Shown here: in pieces, positions 22,687 to 32,005 of the stretch | Numbering within the stretch: the stretch's first letter is position 1 | Layout: every line of letters starts with the position of its first letter | Assembly: GCA_965371855.1 (NCBI GenBank) | Contig: CBDUZZ010000053.1 | Coordinates: forward strand, 1-32,833 | Direction: 5' to 3' | DNA: 32,833 nt | Source: JAADEM01 sp965371855 | GTDB lineage: Bacteria; Bacteroidota; Bacteroidia; Bacteroidales; Marinilabiliaceae | Notes under the pieces: model-generated | Told to the model about the DNA's origin: nothing | Databases searched by the model: none | The model's input: only the letters and a program-made list of their open reading frames with translations | Position numbers and translations under genes: made by a program

Positions 22687-25600
22687 ATGAAACGATATAA
22701 TTATATATGGAGTACGCTTTTGATATTCCTTTTTGCAGCAAGTATTAATGCACAAGACAATCGTACTTTAGAAACAAAAACAGCCGACTTGCTGGTTCAA
22801 ATGCCAACAGATAACCTTCCTCTGAAAGATAAATTAATGACAGAGATGGAAAGTCTGGGTAACGAAGGGTTACAAAAGATTTGTTCACAAATTGTTCCTC
22901 CGGGCACCGGCAATGATACTAAAGCCCGTTTTGCCATAGAGAGTTACTCGAGACATTTGAGTCTTTCGAATAACAAGCAATTAGTTCTTGACTGGGAAGA
23001 CATCTGTCTAAAAAATGTTGAGTCTAACAGTGACAAAGATGTAAAGACGTTCTTTATGCAACAACTTGATTACATAGGGGGTGACAGAACAGTTGTAGAG
23101 TTGGCCAAATATTTAACTGATGAAAAACTGTCAGCTCCTGCAATCAAAGCTATGTACATGAACAAGGCTACCCATTCAAAAGCTACCGGACTATTTGCCG
23201 AAAAGATGGCAGAAGCTACAGGCAAACCATTAATCGGTCTTATCAATGCAATTGGAAATGCAGGGAATACGGGTATTGTATACAGACTAACCGACTTGTA
23301 TCCAAATGCCGATACTCAAGTGAAAAAAGCAATACTCTCAGCTTTGTCAAAACTTAATTCACCGGAAGCTACAGCTTTTCTTTCTGAAAAAGCTAAGGCT
23401 GCAGATTACAATTACGAGCAGACAAAAGCAACCGAAAGTCTTCTAAAATATGGCCAAACAATACAGAATACTGATAAGCAAGAGTGTGAGAGAATAGCTA
23501 AAATAATTCTCAAAAAAAGTAGCACTGAAATTTATCGAATTGATGCACGTCTTTTGTTGTCTGATTGCTATACCGGAGATAAGGCTGTTAAAATTCTCAT
23601 TGCAGGAATGAAGGAGAAGGACAAAGCTCACCGAGGAGCTATGGTTGAAAAAGCTGTACAAATTAACAGCTCACCTCAGCAATGGCTTAATGTATTGAAA
23701 AAAAGCAAAGATCCTGAAGTTCAAAAAGAGATACTTTACCTGTTTGCACAACTGCACAACAAATCATTATCAAGTGAGGTTGTTACATTTTTCGACAGCA
23801 AAGATGCAGGAGTAAGAGGTGAAGCTTTAATGACCTACGCAATACTAAAAAAATCAAAAGCGTTAGAGCCAATCCTTAAATTTATGATTCTTCACAATTC
23901 GGAGTCAGATGCAACAGTTGCAGCTAAAACACTTGCCATAACTACCGGCAAAGAAGATGCAAAATTACTTAGAGATTACTACTCTCAAGTTATCCCAAAT
24001 ATGAAGGTTGTAATTATTAATACCATTGGTAACAAACTCGTTACTGATAACTCACAATTAATACTTAAAGCCATAACTAATGAAAATAAAGAGGTAGCAA
24101 AGGCAGCTTATGCAAACCTTAAATTTGTAGTTTCCGGCAAAGACCTTGAGACTCTGCTTAACAAATATGACAATTGCAGCAACTCTGATTTCAAAATAAA
24201 TATTGGAGATGCCATTATTTCGGCAACAAAACATAGCAGTGATAAAAAATCTGCTGAAAATAAGGTGCTGAAATATATAAACAGTAAATCGAACAAGGCT
24301 GAGTATATTAATGTCCTTGCCGAACTGGGAGGTCGTGAGGCTGTTAAGGCGGTTAGCACTCTGTACCAAACAGGAGACAAAGATGCGAAGAAGGCATCAC
24401 TTAATGCCCTTACAAACTGGAGTGACGATTCTGCATTAAATGAGCTTTTTAGCATCTGTTCGAATGACAATCCTAATTCAGATAAAACAAAGGCAATCAA
24501 AGCTTATGTATCACAAGTCTCAAATAGCACCTTGCCTGCAGATCAAAAGCTACTGCTTCTGAAGAAAATAGTGCCTCATAGCGTTTCTACAGGAGATAAA
24601 AAGATGGTTATCGCAGCTCTTGGAAACGTAAAAACATTCCTATGCTATGTTTATTTGAAACAGTATCTTGACGACAATAAACTAAAAAGTGATGCAGCAA
24701 ATGCCCTTTTCAAAGTAATTCTCCCGTCTAACGGTGAGGATAACGGATTGACCGGGAAAGATATTAAAAAAACACTCAAAACAGTGAAAGAGCTGATTAC
24801 AGGTTCGGACAGCCAGTACTTCAAAATAGATATTGATAACTACATTACTACACTGGGGGATGAAGAGGGTTTTGTTTCAATGTTCAATGGCACCGACCTT
24901 TCAGGGTGGCAAGGTTTTATAACTAATCCAATCAAGAAAAAAGAGTTGAGCCCATACAAACTAAAAAAGCTACAGGAAGAGGCTGATAAAAAGATGCACG
25001 AGAACTGGAGCGTTAAGAATGGAACTATTGCCTTCAGCGGTAAAGGTGCTAACCTCTGTTCGGTAAGAGACGACTATGGTGACTTTGAAATGGTTGTTGA
25101 CTGGCGTATTAGCAAAAAAGGCGATAGTGGCATCTACCTCAGAGGTACGCCGCAAGTACAAATATGGGATACCAGCCGTGTTGAAGTTGGTGCTCAGGTA
25201 GGTTCAGGCGGTCTGTACAACAACAAAAAACATGAGAGTAAGCCATTAGTTGTGGCTGATAATCCCATAGGCGACTGGAACACTTTCCGTATTAAAATGG
25301 TTGGTGAACGTGTAACAATATTCCTTAACGGACAGTTAGTAGTAGACAATGTTGCTATGGATAACTATTGGGACAGAAGTATTCCGATATTCCCTAAGGG
25401 ACCTATTGAATTACAGGCTCATGGCACAAACTTGGCATTCCGGGATATTTATGTCAAAGAGCTTAACCCTGCAGAGTTTAACCTTACCAAGGAAGAAAAA
25501 GCTCAGGATTTTGTATCTCTGTTTAATGGTGTTGACCTTACAGGATGGGTCGGTAATAAAACTGATTACCGGGCTGTAAATGGCGAAATTATTGTCAAAC

Positions 25601-26079
25601 CTGAAAGCGGTGGCCACGGAAATCTATATACCGAAAAAGAGTATAAAGACTTTAATTTCCGTTTCGAATTTAAATTAACTCCCGGAGCTAACAATGGTTT
25701 GGGCATTCGTACCCCGCAGGGTGTAGATGCTGCTTATATGGGAATGGAGTTACAGATACTTGATAATAATGCTGATGTGTATGCTAATCTTCAACCATAC
25801 CAGTATCACGGATCTGTTTACGGAGTAATAACAGCTAAAAGAGGATTCCTGAAACCTGTGGGTGAATGGAACAGTGAGGAGGTTATTGTTAAAGGCACAC
25901 ATGTGAAAGTGATACTTAACGGAGAAGTTATTCTTGATGGTGATATTGCCGAAGCAAGTAAAAACGGTACTCTCGATCATAAAAATCACCCCGGGCTTAA
26001 AAACGAGAAAGGATATATTGGCTTTTTGGGTCACGGCTCTGTGGTATATTTCAGGAATATCAGAATTAAGGAGTTATAG
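22687..26079 (+). CDS. HEAT-repeat protein with two C-terminal DUF1080 (3-keto-disaccharide hydrolase) domains
   Basis: A 1130-aa exported protein (signal peptide about 1-22, ending SINAQ). Residues about 30-715 form an alpha-helical HEAT-like repeat solenoid. Two DUF1080/3-keto-glycoside hydrolase domains follow: one at about 728-925 (FVSMFNGTDLSGWQGF, DFEMVVDWRISKKGDSGIYLRGTPQVQIWD, IELQAHGTNLAFRDIYVKEL) and one at about 938-1130 (FVSLFNGVDLTGWVGN, FNFRFEFKLTPGANNGLGIR, YIGFLGHGSVVYFRNIRIKEL). DUF1080 enzymes cleave glycosides after C3 oxidation. The upstream Gfo/Idh enzyme, 106 bp away, could supply that oxidation in the same compartment. Having two catalytic-type domains fused to such a long solenoid is unusual; it may scaffold the substrate or partners. 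Confidence 0.88.
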   Translation: MKRYNYIWSTLLIFLFAASINAQDNRTLETKTADLLVQMPTDNLPLKDKLMTEMESLGNEGLQKICSQIVPPGTGNDTKARFAIESYSRHLSLSNNKQLVLDWEDICLKNVESNSDKDVKTFFMQQLDYIGGDRTVVELAKYLTDEKLSAPAIKAMYMNKATHSKATGLFAEKMAEATGKPLIGLINAIGNAGNTGIVYRLTDLYPNADTQVKKAILSALSKLNSPEATAFLSEKAKAADYNYEQTKATESLLKYGQTIQNTDKQECERIAKIILKKSSTEIYRIDARLLLSDCYTGDKAVKILIAGMKEKDKAHRGAMVEKAVQINSSPQQWLNVLKKSKDPEVQKEILYLFAQLHNKSLSSEVVTFFDSKDAGVRGEALMTYAILKKSKALEPILKFMILHNSESDATVAAKTLAITTGKEDAKLLRDYYSQVIPNMKVVIINTIGNKLVTDNSQLILKAITNENKEVAKAAYANLKFVVSGKDLETLLNKYDNCSNSDFKINIGDAIISATKHSSDKKSAENKVLKYINSKSNKAEYINVLAELGGREAVKAVSTLYQTGDKDAKKASLNALTNWSDDSALNELFSICSNDNPNSDKTKAIKAYVSQVSNSTLPADQKLLLLKKIVPHSVSTGDKKMVIAALGNVKTFLCYVYLKQYLDDNKLKSDAANALFKVILPSNGEDNGLTGKDIKKTLKTVKELITGSDSQYFKIDIDNYITTLGDEEGFVSMFNGTDLSGWQGFITNPIKKKELSPYKLKKLQEEADKKMHENWSVKNGTIAFSGKGANLCSVRDDYGDFEMVVDWRISKKGDSGIYLRGTPQVQIWDTSRVEVGAQVGSGGLYNNKKHESKPLVVADNPIGDWNTFRIKMVGERVTIFLNGQLVVDNVAMDNYWDRSIPIFPKGPIELQAHGTNLAFRDIYVKELNPAEFNLTKEEKAQDFVSLFNGVDLTGWVGNKTDYRAVNGEIIVKPESGGHGNLYTEKEYKDFNFRFEFKLTPGANNGLGIRTPQGVDAAYMGMELQILDNNADVYANLQPYQYHGSVYGVITAKRGFLKPVGEWNSEEVIVKGTHVKVILNGEVILDGDIAEASKNGTLDHKNHPGLKNEKGYIGFLGHGSVVYFRNIRIKEL

Positions 26080-26117
26080 TTGATGATTCAATAATTAGTT
26101 AACAATATTTGGGAAGG

Positions 26118-26146
26118 GGTTGTCATAGATTTGACAACCTTTTTTT
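26118..26146 (+). terminator. Intrinsic terminator after the DUF1080 gene
   Basis: A perfect 8-bp stem, GGTTGTCA/TGACAACC (26118-26125 and 26132-26139), with a 6-nt loop and seven T (26140-26146). It separates the Gfo/Idh-DUF1080 unit from the barrel gene that starts 37 bp later. Confidence 0.88.
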
Positions 26147-26182
26147 CTATTATTACTTTTATGGTTCAAAAATTATAAACAG

Positions 26183-27352
26183 ATGAAAAAATCATCTTAT
26201 TTAATATTTTCCTTCTTATCTCTGCTTATCATTGATAATTTCGGGCAGGAGAATAAGGATACAACTTCTATATCCAATCAATCGCTTGTTGATAAAACAA
26301 CAGGACTAGCTGACAAAATGATAGACCTGGTAACCTGGGAAAAACCAAAATACACTTTTTCTATATATCCGATTGGCGGCTATTCTCCACGTACCAGCTT
26401 TGAGTTTGGCATCATGCCGGTAATTAGCATTAATACTGCCAAAAATCCTGAATCAAAATATCAGCGACCTACAACTATTGCCCCTTACTTTACAATATCA
26501 ACAAAGGGAATGTACTCCATAAACCTGGATCTAATCGCCTTCACTCCATCGCAATGGCTTTTTTCAACTAAAATGGAGTATCTCTATCTACCTGACACAT
26601 ACTATGGAATAGGAAATAGCAATAAGAATGAACCTTACTCAGAATATCTCTTACATCAATTTAGTGTTATTGGAGACATACTAAAAGGATGGAATGACAA
26701 ATGGTTTATTGGAGTAAGGCTGGATTTTAATAATGATAAGAATACCGACATAACAGGCAACCTGCTAACTCCTGATGTGCCGGGATATGATGGTGGATGG
26801 GCAAACGGGATAGGTCCTTCATTTGCCTTCGACACCCGCAACAACACCTCCTATCCGTCAAAAGGCTGGTTTATCGCTGCATCATCATTATGGTTTTTTA
26901 AAGGAATTGCCAGCGATTACAATTTTAGTATATACAATATTAATATTAGAAAATTTTTCAGCCTCAAAGAGAATAAAATGGTGTTGGCTACCCAGGCATA
27001 TCTGAATATGACTGACGGAAATGTACCGTTTTACAAATTATCTTCATTGGGAGGAAAGCATTTTTTAAGAGGTATCCCCTCTCCCCTAAAATATATTGAC
27101 CAAAACGCCTGGTATTTTCAAACTGAATACAGACAGCACATTTGGTGGCGTGTTGGAGCTGTGGCATTCATTGGCACAGGAAGAGCTTTCGACTCATTCG
27201 ATAATACCATGTTCAAAGAACTTCACCTGGCCGGAGGAGCCGGATTGCGTTTTAAAGCCTTACCGGATGATGGACTGAATTTAAGACTCGACTTCGGCAT
27301 GACTAACCGTGGTGATAATGCCATATATTTTACGTTGAGGGAAGCGTTTTAG
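26183..27352 (+). CDS. BamA/TamA-family (Omp85) outer membrane beta-barrel without POTRA domains
   Basis: A 389-aa outer-membrane protein. The signal peptide is about 1-21. A short linker (about 22-50) leads straight into alternating amphipathic strands (YTFSIYPIGGYSPRTSFEFG onward), without POTRA repeats. The Omp85 signatures are GPSFAFDTRNNTSYPSKGWFI (about 212-232, the D-x-R-n-x-x-P-x-x-G pattern) and the loop motif LGGKHFLRGIP (about 289-299, equivalent to VRGF/Y). The last residue is Phe in YFTLREAF, the barrel insertion signal. Proteins of this short type export or anchor envelope components; the substrate is unknown. It should be transcribed separately because of the terminator upstream. 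Confidence 0.85.
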   Translation: MKKSSYLIFSFLSLLIIDNFGQENKDTTSISNQSLVDKTTGLADKMIDLVTWEKPKYTFSIYPIGGYSPRTSFEFGIMPVISINTAKNPESKYQRPTTIAPYFTISTKGMYSINLDLIAFTPSQWLFSTKMEYLYLPDTYYGIGNSNKNEPYSEYLLHQFSVIGDILKGWNDKWFIGVRLDFNNDKNTDITGNLLTPDVPGYDGGWANGIGPSFAFDTRNNTSYPSKGWFIAASSLWFFKGIASDYNFSIYNINIRKFFSLKENKMVLATQAYLNMTDGNVPFYKLSSLGGKHFLRGIPSPLKYIDQNAWYFQTEYRQHIWWRVGAVAFIGTGRAFDSFDNTMFKELHLAGGAGLRFKALPDDGLNLRLDFGMTNRGDNAIYFTLREAF

Positions 27353-27388
27353 ATAGTTAAAAGACTTTATAATGAGGGTAGAAATTTG

Positions 27389-28135
27389 TTAATCGTCTAT
27401 TGGCAAAACCTTTCCCGAATACACACCATCACACTCTTCATAAATAATTACCGGATTACCTTTATAATATATATTCCCGGAAGAACATATCTTAACATCC
27501 AACCTATTAATAGCAGAAACATAGACGGAATTCATGGAACTTTGCAAGACGCTAACATCTTTTGCATCTATAGAGGTTGCATCCAGCCATACAATACCTT
27601 CCATAACTGAAGATAATTTTTGACATCTGCCCGAAAGAACATGTTTCCCTATATTATCTCCATACGCATTTATTAAAATAGTATTCGCGACAACTTTTAT
27701 ATCCGATTCAGTATAAGTTCCGCGTCCATTTACTATCATTTTAAAAATATCCAAATACAGAGTATCTTCAGATAAAATAACAGCCGGAGAATTAATGGTG
27801 ATTGCTAAAGATGAATGAACAGGTAACATCACTTTAACAGCTTGATCCTTTTTTACATATTTAAAGCCTCCATTTTTAATGAATAATTTCTTACCATCTT
27901 GTATTAATTGCAAATTTTTCACATTAAAATCAGGCCCACTTAAAAAGGCTGTATTAGAAGTGTCATTATAAAGAACAAGCTTAACAGAAACATCAACAAA
28001 AAGCTCATTAAATTTGTCCAAAGTTCTTTTCTCTTCAATTATTGTTCCTTCATCTGCCAATAACATAATATAATCGCAACCTGTCATCAGGAGTAACAAT
28101 ACTAAATACAATAAAAACAATCCACTAAGTCTCAT
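27389..28135 (-). CDS. DUF2807 (GIN-domain) lipoprotein
   Basis: A 248-aa lipoprotein (LVLLLLMTGCDYI, lipobox Cys20) whose mature part is a right-handed beta-helix of the DUF2807 type, the head domain named for putative autotransporter adhesins. Characteristic features are RTLDKFNELFVDVSVKLVLYND at the start, then repeated short strands (KLFIKNGGF, VMLPVHSSLAITINSPAVIL) and the end GNIYYKGNPVIIYEECDGVYSG. The role of the family is not established. It converges on the Omp85 gene (36 bp) and shares strand with the acyloxyacyl-hydrolase-like gene, 67 bp upstream. Confidence 0.85.
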   Translation of the reverse strand: MRLSGLFLLYLVLLLLMTGCDYIMLLADEGTIIEEKRTLDKFNELFVDVSVKLVLYNDTSNTAFLSGPDFNVKNLQLIQDGKKLFIKNGGFKYVKKDQAVKVMLPVHSSLAITINSPAVILSEDTLYLDIFKMIVNGRGTYTESDIKVVANTILINAYGDNIGKHVLSGRCQKLSSVMEGIVWLDATSIDAKDVSVLQSSMNSVYVSAINRLDVKICSSGNIYYKGNPVIIYEECDGVYSGKVLPIDD

Positions 28136-28202
28136 AATAAAGTCATTTATTAATAATGAAAATTAATAAAAACTATTGTACACAAATAAAATGATAATTA
28201 TA

Positions 28203-29342
28203 TCAAAATCTGTTTTTTCTATAATTAATTCTATATCCCATACCAAACTCAATAAATTCAGCACTAAAGAAACTTGCCTTAAGACCAAAATTAACATATA
28301 AATTTCGTACAATCCTCTGTCTTATACCAATTCGTGGATATACTGGCTGTTTTGGCTTAATACTATAAAGAGCATATACTCCCAATTGTAAAAACATTTC
28401 AGTTTTACCCATAATAATATTATAAGACCCCAGTAGGCTACCATAAAATTTATCCGAATCGTGATAATCTCCATCTGGCTTCTCTATAAACAGATATGGA
28501 GCTGCTCCTGAATAAATAATATCAACACCAAGTCCCCATGCAGTTTTCTCTGAACGATACCATATATTACTAATGTTTAAACTTGCAGAATGATACAGCT
28601 TAGGATCATAATAAGACACTTGACTTTTTCCAAAACTACCAACAATCAATACATCTCTTGAATTATTCCGTGGAGCTTTTACTTTTTTCATAAGCAGTTC
28701 ATCAGTCCTATTTATACAATAACCTATACCCAAACCTAATGAAAAAGTATTTATTCCATGATTTGGCGCTTTACTTAACCCATTTGAAAAATGATTCAAA
28801 CTGATTTTTCCTTTTAATTGCCAGTTATTTGAGATTTTATATGATGAATAGAGGCCTAATCCGATATATATATTCAACCTTGAACCGTTAATTGAATTAT
28901 AAGGATTACCATATATATCAAATGGTCTGGTTTCATATCCAAGTCCCAATGAAACTTTATTTCTTAAATAAAAACGTTTCGATCTGAAAACAGCTAACTG
29001 AATATACGGATATAAAGCAAGCCCGCTTCCATAAACATCATTATTACCAAAAGTGCTGTATGAAAATCCAATTCCTATTTCCGGATAATTATAATATCGT
29101 ATCCAATTGTTTTTTTTGTAATCAACAACACCATAGGTAAGCTCTATACCTTGAATAAAATCCTCCACAAAATACATAATATCATCATGGTGCGGAATAG
29201 TTAACCCAAAATCATAAGTTAATGATATCGACCTGAAAACACTATCTTTAATATCAACAGAGTCACGCATCGCTCCCGACATACCAGTTGTACCAACAAC
29301 AATTAAAATAACTATTAACAGAATATATTTATTAAGAATCAC
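28203..29342 (-). CDS. Acyloxyacyl hydrolase-like (PagL-type) outer membrane barrel
   Basis: A 379-aa exported protein (signal peptide about 1-24). The N-terminal half has the pattern of Bacteroidota acyloxyacyl hydrolases (ELTYGVVDYKKNNWIRYYNYPEIGIGFSYSTFGN, LGLGYETRPFD) and the PagL-like active-site stretch LNHFSNGLSKAPNHGINTF (about 182-200), with the His and Ser of the triad. The position where PagL has its Glu appears to be Asn (GIN), which I recall as common in this phylum. Another 170 residues of barrel-like sequence follow, roughly twice the size of PagL. If active it would remove acyl chains from lipid A; the extended C-terminus leaves that open. Confidence 0.75.
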   Translation of the reverse strand: MILNKYILLIVILIVVGTTGMSGAMRDSVDIKDSVFRSISLTYDFGLTIPHHDDIMYFVEDFIQGIELTYGVVDYKKNNWIRYYNYPEIGIGFSYSTFGNNDVYGSGLALYPYIQLAVFRSKRFYLRNKVSLGLGYETRPFDIYGNPYNSINGSRLNIYIGLGLYSSYKISNNWQLKGKISLNHFSNGLSKAPNHGINTFSLGLGIGYCINRTDELLMKKVKAPRNNSRDVLIVGSFGKSQVSYYDPKLYHSASLNISNIWYRSEKTAWGLGVDIIYSGAAPYLFIEKPDGDYHDSDKFYGSLLGSYNIIMGKTEMFLQLGVYALYSIKPKQPVYPRIGIRQRIVRNLYVNFGLKASFFSAEFIEFGMGYRINYRKNRF

Positions 29343-29360
29343 TTTCTATCATATTTCAGA

Positions 29361-29383
29361 TATAAAGAAACCATTTCTTTATA
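29361..29383. promoter_or_regulatory. Palindrome between the acyloxyacyl-hydrolase-like gene and cysK
   Basis: A perfect inverted repeat with 10-bp arms, TATAAAGAAA-CCA-TTTCTTTATA. The half-site recurs next to it as ACCAATTTCTTATA (about 29393-29406), which overlaps the cysK -7 box. It lies between divergent genes and 19 bp from the minus-strand start, so it may regulate both. Confidence 0.5.
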
Positions 29384-29402
29384 AATAAAAAAACCAATTT
29401 CT

Positions 29403-29410
29403 TATATTTG
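29403..29410 (+). promoter_or_regulatory. -7 box of cysK
   Basis: TATATTTG matches TAnnTTTG, 20 nt before the ATG at 29431. No strong -33 TTG is seen; a repressor- or activator-type palindrome lies just upstream. Confidence 0.5.
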
Positions 29411-29430
29411 TATTAAAAACAAAAGCGAAT

Positions 29431-30345
29431 ATGATTACAAAAGATATTACAGAACTTATAGGTTCTACACCATTAGTGAGAATAAACAAACTTAGTGACA
29501 GCCAGGATACTGAAATTTATGTTAAATTAGAATCATTTAATCCGGGAGGTTCAGTTAAAGACCGTATTGCCTATGCGATGATAAAAGATGCTGAAGAAAA
29601 AGGATTGCTTGATAAAGATACAGTAATAATTGAACCAACAAGCGGTAATACCGGTGTTGGGTTAGCTATGATAGCTGCCGTAAAAGGGTATCGGATAATT
29701 CTTACAATGCCTGAAAGCATGAGCATAGAAAGGCAAAAATTATTAAAACTGTTTGGTGCTGAATTGGAGCTTACACCGGCAAACAGAGGTATGAAAGGGG
29801 CTATTGAAAAAGCACAACAGCTTGCTGAACAATTCCCTAAAAGTTTTATTCCTCAACAATTTAACAACCCTGCAAATCCGGAAATTCACAGACAAACAAC
29901 TGCCAATGAGATATGGAATGACACAGAAGGCAAAATAGATATTTTCATTGCCGGAATAGGTACAGGCGGCACTATTACAGGAACAGGCGAAAGTCTGAAA
30001 AAGAAAAACCCCAATATAAAAATAGTCGCCATTGAACCTGCAGGCTCTCCTGTTTTATCAGGCGGAAACCCCGGGCCACATAAGATACAAGGAATTGGTG
30101 CAGGATTTATCCCCGGTATATTAAACACAAAAATATACGACGAGGTGATAACTGTTTCTAATGAAGATGCTATTAACACATGCAAACTGGCAGCATCAAA
30201 AGAGGGAATACTCTGCGGTTTCTCCTCAGGTGCTGCACTATGGACTGCTTTAAAGGTTGCCAAACGCCCTGAAAACAAAGGGAAGAGAATTGTAGTACTG
30301 TTACCAGACACAGGAGAACGATACCTCAGCGGATTAAGCTTTTAA
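29431..30345 (+). CDS. cysK: Cysteine synthase (O-acetylserine sulfhydrylase)
   Basis: A 304-aa cytoplasmic PLP enzyme that makes cysteine from O-acetylserine and sulfide. It has the PLP lysine K43 in NPGGSVKDRIA, the TSGNTGVGLAMIAA loop (about 70-83) that holds the substrate carboxylate, the phosphate-binding GIGTGGTITGTGE (about 176-188) and the C-terminal GILCGFSSGAA (PLP ring Ser). The length is typical of CysK. It is divergent from the acyloxyacyl-hydrolase-like gene and converges on the sulfatase. Confidence 0.95.
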   Translation: MITKDITELIGSTPLVRINKLSDSQDTEIYVKLESFNPGGSVKDRIAYAMIKDAEEKGLLDKDTVIIEPTSGNTGVGLAMIAAVKGYRIILTMPESMSIERQKLLKLFGAELELTPANRGMKGAIEKAQQLAEQFPKSFIPQQFNNPANPEIHRQTTANEIWNDTEGKIDIFIAGIGTGGTITGTGESLKKKNPNIKIVAIEPAGSPVLSGGNPGPHKIQGIGAGFIPGILNTKIYDEVITVSNEDAINTCKLAASKEGILCGFSSGAALWTALKVAKRPENKGKRIVVLLPDTGERYLSGLSF

Positions 30346-30429
30346 TAAAAAAAATACAAAACCAGAATTTATCACCGTAAGCCTGTTAGTAACTTGATTT
30401 TATCAGATAAGTGCACAAGGCAAATAAAA

Positions 30430-31896
30430 TTATTTCTTCTTCAGATACTCCTCCCACCACATTAGATAATCTTCATCAGAAACATCTACCGGTAATCCTC
30501 TACGGGCTTTTCTGATACTATCAATCTTAACTGTCCTTTCTTTCCAAAAATCTATCTCTTTTTTGTCTTCAGGATAAGTTGCCAGATCAGCATCTTTCAA
30601 CCATACATCTAATTTCTCACTAAGGCGTTTTTTCACATCTGAATAATCACTGTTATCTGCAAGATTATTTATCTCATCAGGATCTTTTGTCAGGTCATAT
30701 AGCTCTTCTGCAGGCCTCTTATCACTCATAAAACTCATTTGGACAGGAGTTAATTTGCGTTGCTTTTTCAATACCTCCATAAGAACAATATCAGGATACG
30801 AATTACGCTTGTAAGCGTTGTACTGTGTGTATGACCTGTCGGGATAAAAGTTGCGTATGTATTTATACCTTCCATCCTGAACAGCTCGAATGCGGTCAAC
30901 CGTTTCATCACGTCGGTCACGCATAGTAAACAGTTCTGTTCTTGGTTTTTGCTCACCAAGGAAATTCTGCCCCTGCATATAGTCAGGAATCTTTATTCCT
31001 GCCAGGGCAAGAGAAGTAGCAGAGAGATCAATATTACTTACCAGCTCTTCACGTTTCTCTCCTGCATATTCTCCATCAGGGAAACGTACCATCAGAGGTG
31101 TATGAGTTCCGCCATCGTAAAGAAACTGTTTATTCCGTACCATTGGTCGACCCTGATCGCCAATGAAAAACACATAGGTATTTTCAGCCATCCCCTCATC
31201 TTTTAGTCGTTTCAATATCTTTCCCACTTTTTTGTCAACCTGCTGAATGGTTTCCAGATAGAGTGCCCAATCTTTACGTGCTACCCGGTGGTCAGGCAGG
31301 TATGACGGTAGTTTCACTTTTGACTCATCCACAGGATGCTCCTTGTCACGCACGAAAGGACGGTGCGGATAATGTATCTGAATCTGTCCGAAGAAAGGCT
31401 GACCTGCTGCACGTTGACTCCAATCTGTTCCATCATAAATCTGATAATCCGTGGTAAAGTTATAATCTTTCTTTCCGGGTTTATCCTTCTTGTCGGCACT
31501 TCCGTTAAAAGTGAAATATCCGGCATTCTCAAAATATTCGGTTATTACCTTCATCCCTTCAGGAAGCGGTTTCATCGCCTGTGGTCGTGTACGATGCTGA
31601 TGGCAGTTTATACTCACGGGATACATTCCGGTAACTAATGCAGAACGACTAGGAGAACACACTGCTGTTACAGTATGGCAATTTTTAAAAAGAATTGACT
31701 GTGAAGCAAATCCATCCAGATTGGGAGTATAAACGACAGAATCGCCATAACACCCCAAGTCTGTTCCTAAATCATCGGCAACGATCCAGAGAATATTGGG
31801 TTTCTGCTCTGTTTTCTTTCCAACTCCACTACAACCGGACAAGGAAAATAATCCTATCATAGCAACTACGACAATAAACGATACTATCTTTTTCAT
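30430..31896 (-). CDS. Lipoprotein sulfatase (formylglycine-dependent)
   Basis: A 488-aa sulfatase exported as a lipoprotein (MKKIVSFIVVVAMIGLFSLSGC, Cys22). The frame stays open to an upstream Met at 31962, but only the ATG at 31896 puts the signal peptide first. The metal-binding NILWIVADDLGTDLGCYG (about 34-51) and the formylglycine signature C80-S-P-S-R84 (AVCSPSRSALVTGMYP) are intact; C80 must be converted by an anaerobic or aerobic maturase encoded elsewhere. FFIGDQGRPMVRNKQFLYDGG (about 245-265) and the C-terminal LYDLTKDPDEINNLAD are typical. It should remove sulfate esters from glycans at the cell surface. The next gene upstream on the same strand is a second sulfatase. Confidence 0.93.
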   Translation of the reverse strand: MKKIVSFIVVVAMIGLFSLSGCSGVGKKTEQKPNILWIVADDLGTDLGCYGDSVVYTPNLDGFASQSILFKNCHTVTAVCSPSRSALVTGMYPVSINCHQHRTRPQAMKPLPEGMKVITEYFENAGYFTFNGSADKKDKPGKKDYNFTTDYQIYDGTDWSQRAAGQPFFGQIQIHYPHRPFVRDKEHPVDESKVKLPSYLPDHRVARKDWALYLETIQQVDKKVGKILKRLKDEGMAENTYVFFIGDQGRPMVRNKQFLYDGGTHTPLMVRFPDGEYAGEKREELVSNIDLSATSLALAGIKIPDYMQGQNFLGEQKPRTELFTMRDRRDETVDRIRAVQDGRYKYIRNFYPDRSYTQYNAYKRNSYPDIVLMEVLKKQRKLTPVQMSFMSDKRPAEELYDLTKDPDEINNLADNSDYSDVKKRLSEKLDVWLKDADLATYPEDKKEIDFWKERTVKIDSIRKARRGLPVDVSDEDYLMWWEEYLKKK

Positions 31897-31909
31897 CTGT
31901 TTAAATTTT

Positions 31910-31982
31910 TTGAACCATATAAGACACATAAGAACATATAAGAAAAAGCTTATGATCAGCATATGTGTCCTAAATGGTTTAA
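31910..31982. repeat. Inverted repeat between the two sulfatase genes, including CATAAG repeat copy 2
   Basis: 21-bp arms 31910-31930 and 31962-31982 (cores ACCATATAAGACACATA and TATGTGTCCTAAATGGT) match in inverse at 18 of 21 positions. The left half (31910-31942) also matches 14707-14739. It looks like a dispersed repeat that could form a hairpin after the upstream sulfatase. Confidence 0.6.
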
Positions 31983-32005
31983 TTTAAGGAATGCATACAG
32001 AAAAC

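Noticed and set aside
29886..30311. A 141-codon minus-strand frame inside cysK
   Set aside because: Antisense shadow of a complete, highly conserved gene; no start context or family similarity.
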